A stretch of 64,000 nucleotides of DNA from contig JADKBO010000021.1 of NCBI GenBank assembly GCA_016715105.1, positions 62,001 through 126,000 of the forward strand, read 5' to 3'. The notes beneath the pieces are model-generated. The model was given only the letters and a program-made list of their open reading frames with translations. It had not been told where the DNA came from and did not search any database. The position numbers and the translations under genes were made by a program. This document shows, one piece after another, positions 63,373 to 64,000 of the stretch. This DNA is from Saprospiraceae bacterium. GTDB taxonomy: Bacteria; Bacteroidota; Bacteroidia; Chitinophagales; Saprospiraceae. Position 1 is the stretch's first letter. Each line of letters starts with the position of its first letter.

Positions 63373-64000
63373 AGTTTATCGATAAAACTTGCTTCATCTT
63401 CCTCATAGTCAAATGCCCAGTTGCGAATTTTTTCGTAACCAACGGTTGTACTAGGCACAGAACCCAAAGCCTTTCCACAAGCAGAACCAGCACCGTGACC
63501 TGGCCAAGTCTGTACGTAATCTGGAAGTGCAGCAAATTTTTCAAAGATTGGAACATATCTTTTGCACCTGCTTCTTTGGTGCCTTCAATTCCTGCCGCTT
63601 TTTCCAATAAATCTGGACGACCTATATCACCTACAAAGACAAAATCTCCTGTAAAAACCATAATGGGTTTGTCAGTCGCTGGATGGTCTGTGAGCAAAAA
63701 GCTGATGCTTTCAGGCGTGTGACCAGGAGTGTGCAACACTTCGAAAGTCAAATTACCCAATTTTATGACATCTCCATTTTTCAAACCATGATGTGGAAAT
63801 TGATATTGCCAATCTGCGCCACCTTCGTCGGAAAGGTAGAGTTCTGCACCTGTAAGTGCTGCCAACTCACGTGAGCCACAAAGAAAATCTGCATGAATAT
63901 GCGTTTCTGCAATGTGAGTAATGCGCAAATTGTTTTGTTTTGCAATTTCTAAATACACATCCACATCTCTTTGAGGATCAATAACCATTGCTATCCCTGC
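63365..64000 (-). CDS. Persulfide-dioxygenase (ETHE1-like MBL) N-terminal piece, partial at right edge
   Basis: The frame is open to the window end (AGIAMVIDPQRDVDVY), so the start lies outside. MBL fold: AETHIHADFLCGS, VLHTPGHTPESIS, VFTGDFVFVGDIGRPDL. From about 63540 the reading is shifted; the other frame reads KFAALPDYVQTWPGHGAGSA and GSVPSTTVGYEKIRNWAFDY, as in homologues. The A5 run near 63545 is the likely site. One gene, 62650 to beyond 64000, with two shifts. Confidence 0.85.
   Translation of the reverse strand, partial: AGIAMVIDPQRDVDVYLEIAKQNNLRITHIAETHIHADFLCGSRELAALTGAELYLSDEGGADWQYQFPHHGLKNGDVIKLGNLTFEVLHTPGHTPESISFLLTDHPATDKPIMVFTGDFVFVGDIGRPDLLEKAAGIEGTKEAGAKDMFQSLKNLLHFQITYRLGQVTVLVLLVERLWVLCLVQPLVTKKFATGHLTMRKMKQVLSINFD

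Overview
The window is a piece of an AT-rich Bacteroidota chromosome, most likely from the order Saprospirales or a close relative. The evidence is type IX secretion (T9SS) tails and gliding-motility CHU_C domains on several large exported proteins, promoters of the Bacteroidota type (TTG, about 20 nt, TAnnTTTG), the tmRNA tag GESNYALAA, LytS/LytTR and BlaI/M56 regulators, and a DUF1800/DUF1501 pair. Taxonomy is inferred from gene content only.

Layout: 1-3.4 kb holds a kinase end and a heme block (hemC, exonuclease-like gene, hemD), followed by a candidate small RNA. 3.4-8.6 kb holds envelope proteins, a DinB protein and a BlaI/M56-TonB sensor locus split by three frameshifts. 8.6-11.1 kb is a REP-associated tyrosine transposase (RAYT) gene cut in two by about 1.74 kb of almost pure G/T homopolymer sequence, with a four-armed palindrome at its 3' side. 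11.2-17.5 kb holds a nuclease, a sugar isomerase, DUF1800 (internally deleted), DUF1501-T9SS, TfoX and DUF4197. 17.6-19.4 kb is an AAA ATPase/PD-(D/E)XK gene bracketed by two copies of a two-hairpin module of about 100 bp. 19.4-36.8 kb holds an esterase, a second AAA ATPase (AAA_14/DUF4143) behind an 18-bp palindrome, a cyclase, an AspT-type transporter, hydrolases, a T9SS surface protein, a cytochrome-like lipoprotein, a 5'-nucleotidase, a serine hydrolase and a LytS/LytTR pair. 36.8-46 kb holds DUF1761, tmRNA (ssrA), a HerA-like ATPase, an LptF/LptG permease, an FG-GAP protein and DUF2961. 46.3-54.9 kb holds a 1,824-residue surface protein, a patatin, a 12-TM-like membrane protein and an ArsR regulator. 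55-58.1 kb is a scrambled region with a broken chrA, a second chrA tail, a 65-nt direct repeat and two broken small genes. 58.3-64 kb holds DoxX, YCII, Crp/Fnr, a DUF4440 protein, a broken DUF2490 gene, a YeeE/YedE pair and a persulfide-dioxygenase/rhodanese gene running off the right edge, together a likely sulfur-handling cluster.

A striking technical feature is that at least a dozen genes are split by one-base shifts, several of them in A or T runs, while very long genes (1,824, 746 and 597 codons) are intact. Together with the G/T tract this suggests uncorrected sequencing or assembly errors, although true decay is likely at 55-58 kb. For two-piece genes both pieces are listed; loci with several shifts are listed as pseudogene spans. 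The best candidates for an undescribed biological system are the repeat-bracketed ATPase-nuclease and the RAYT/palindrome locus.
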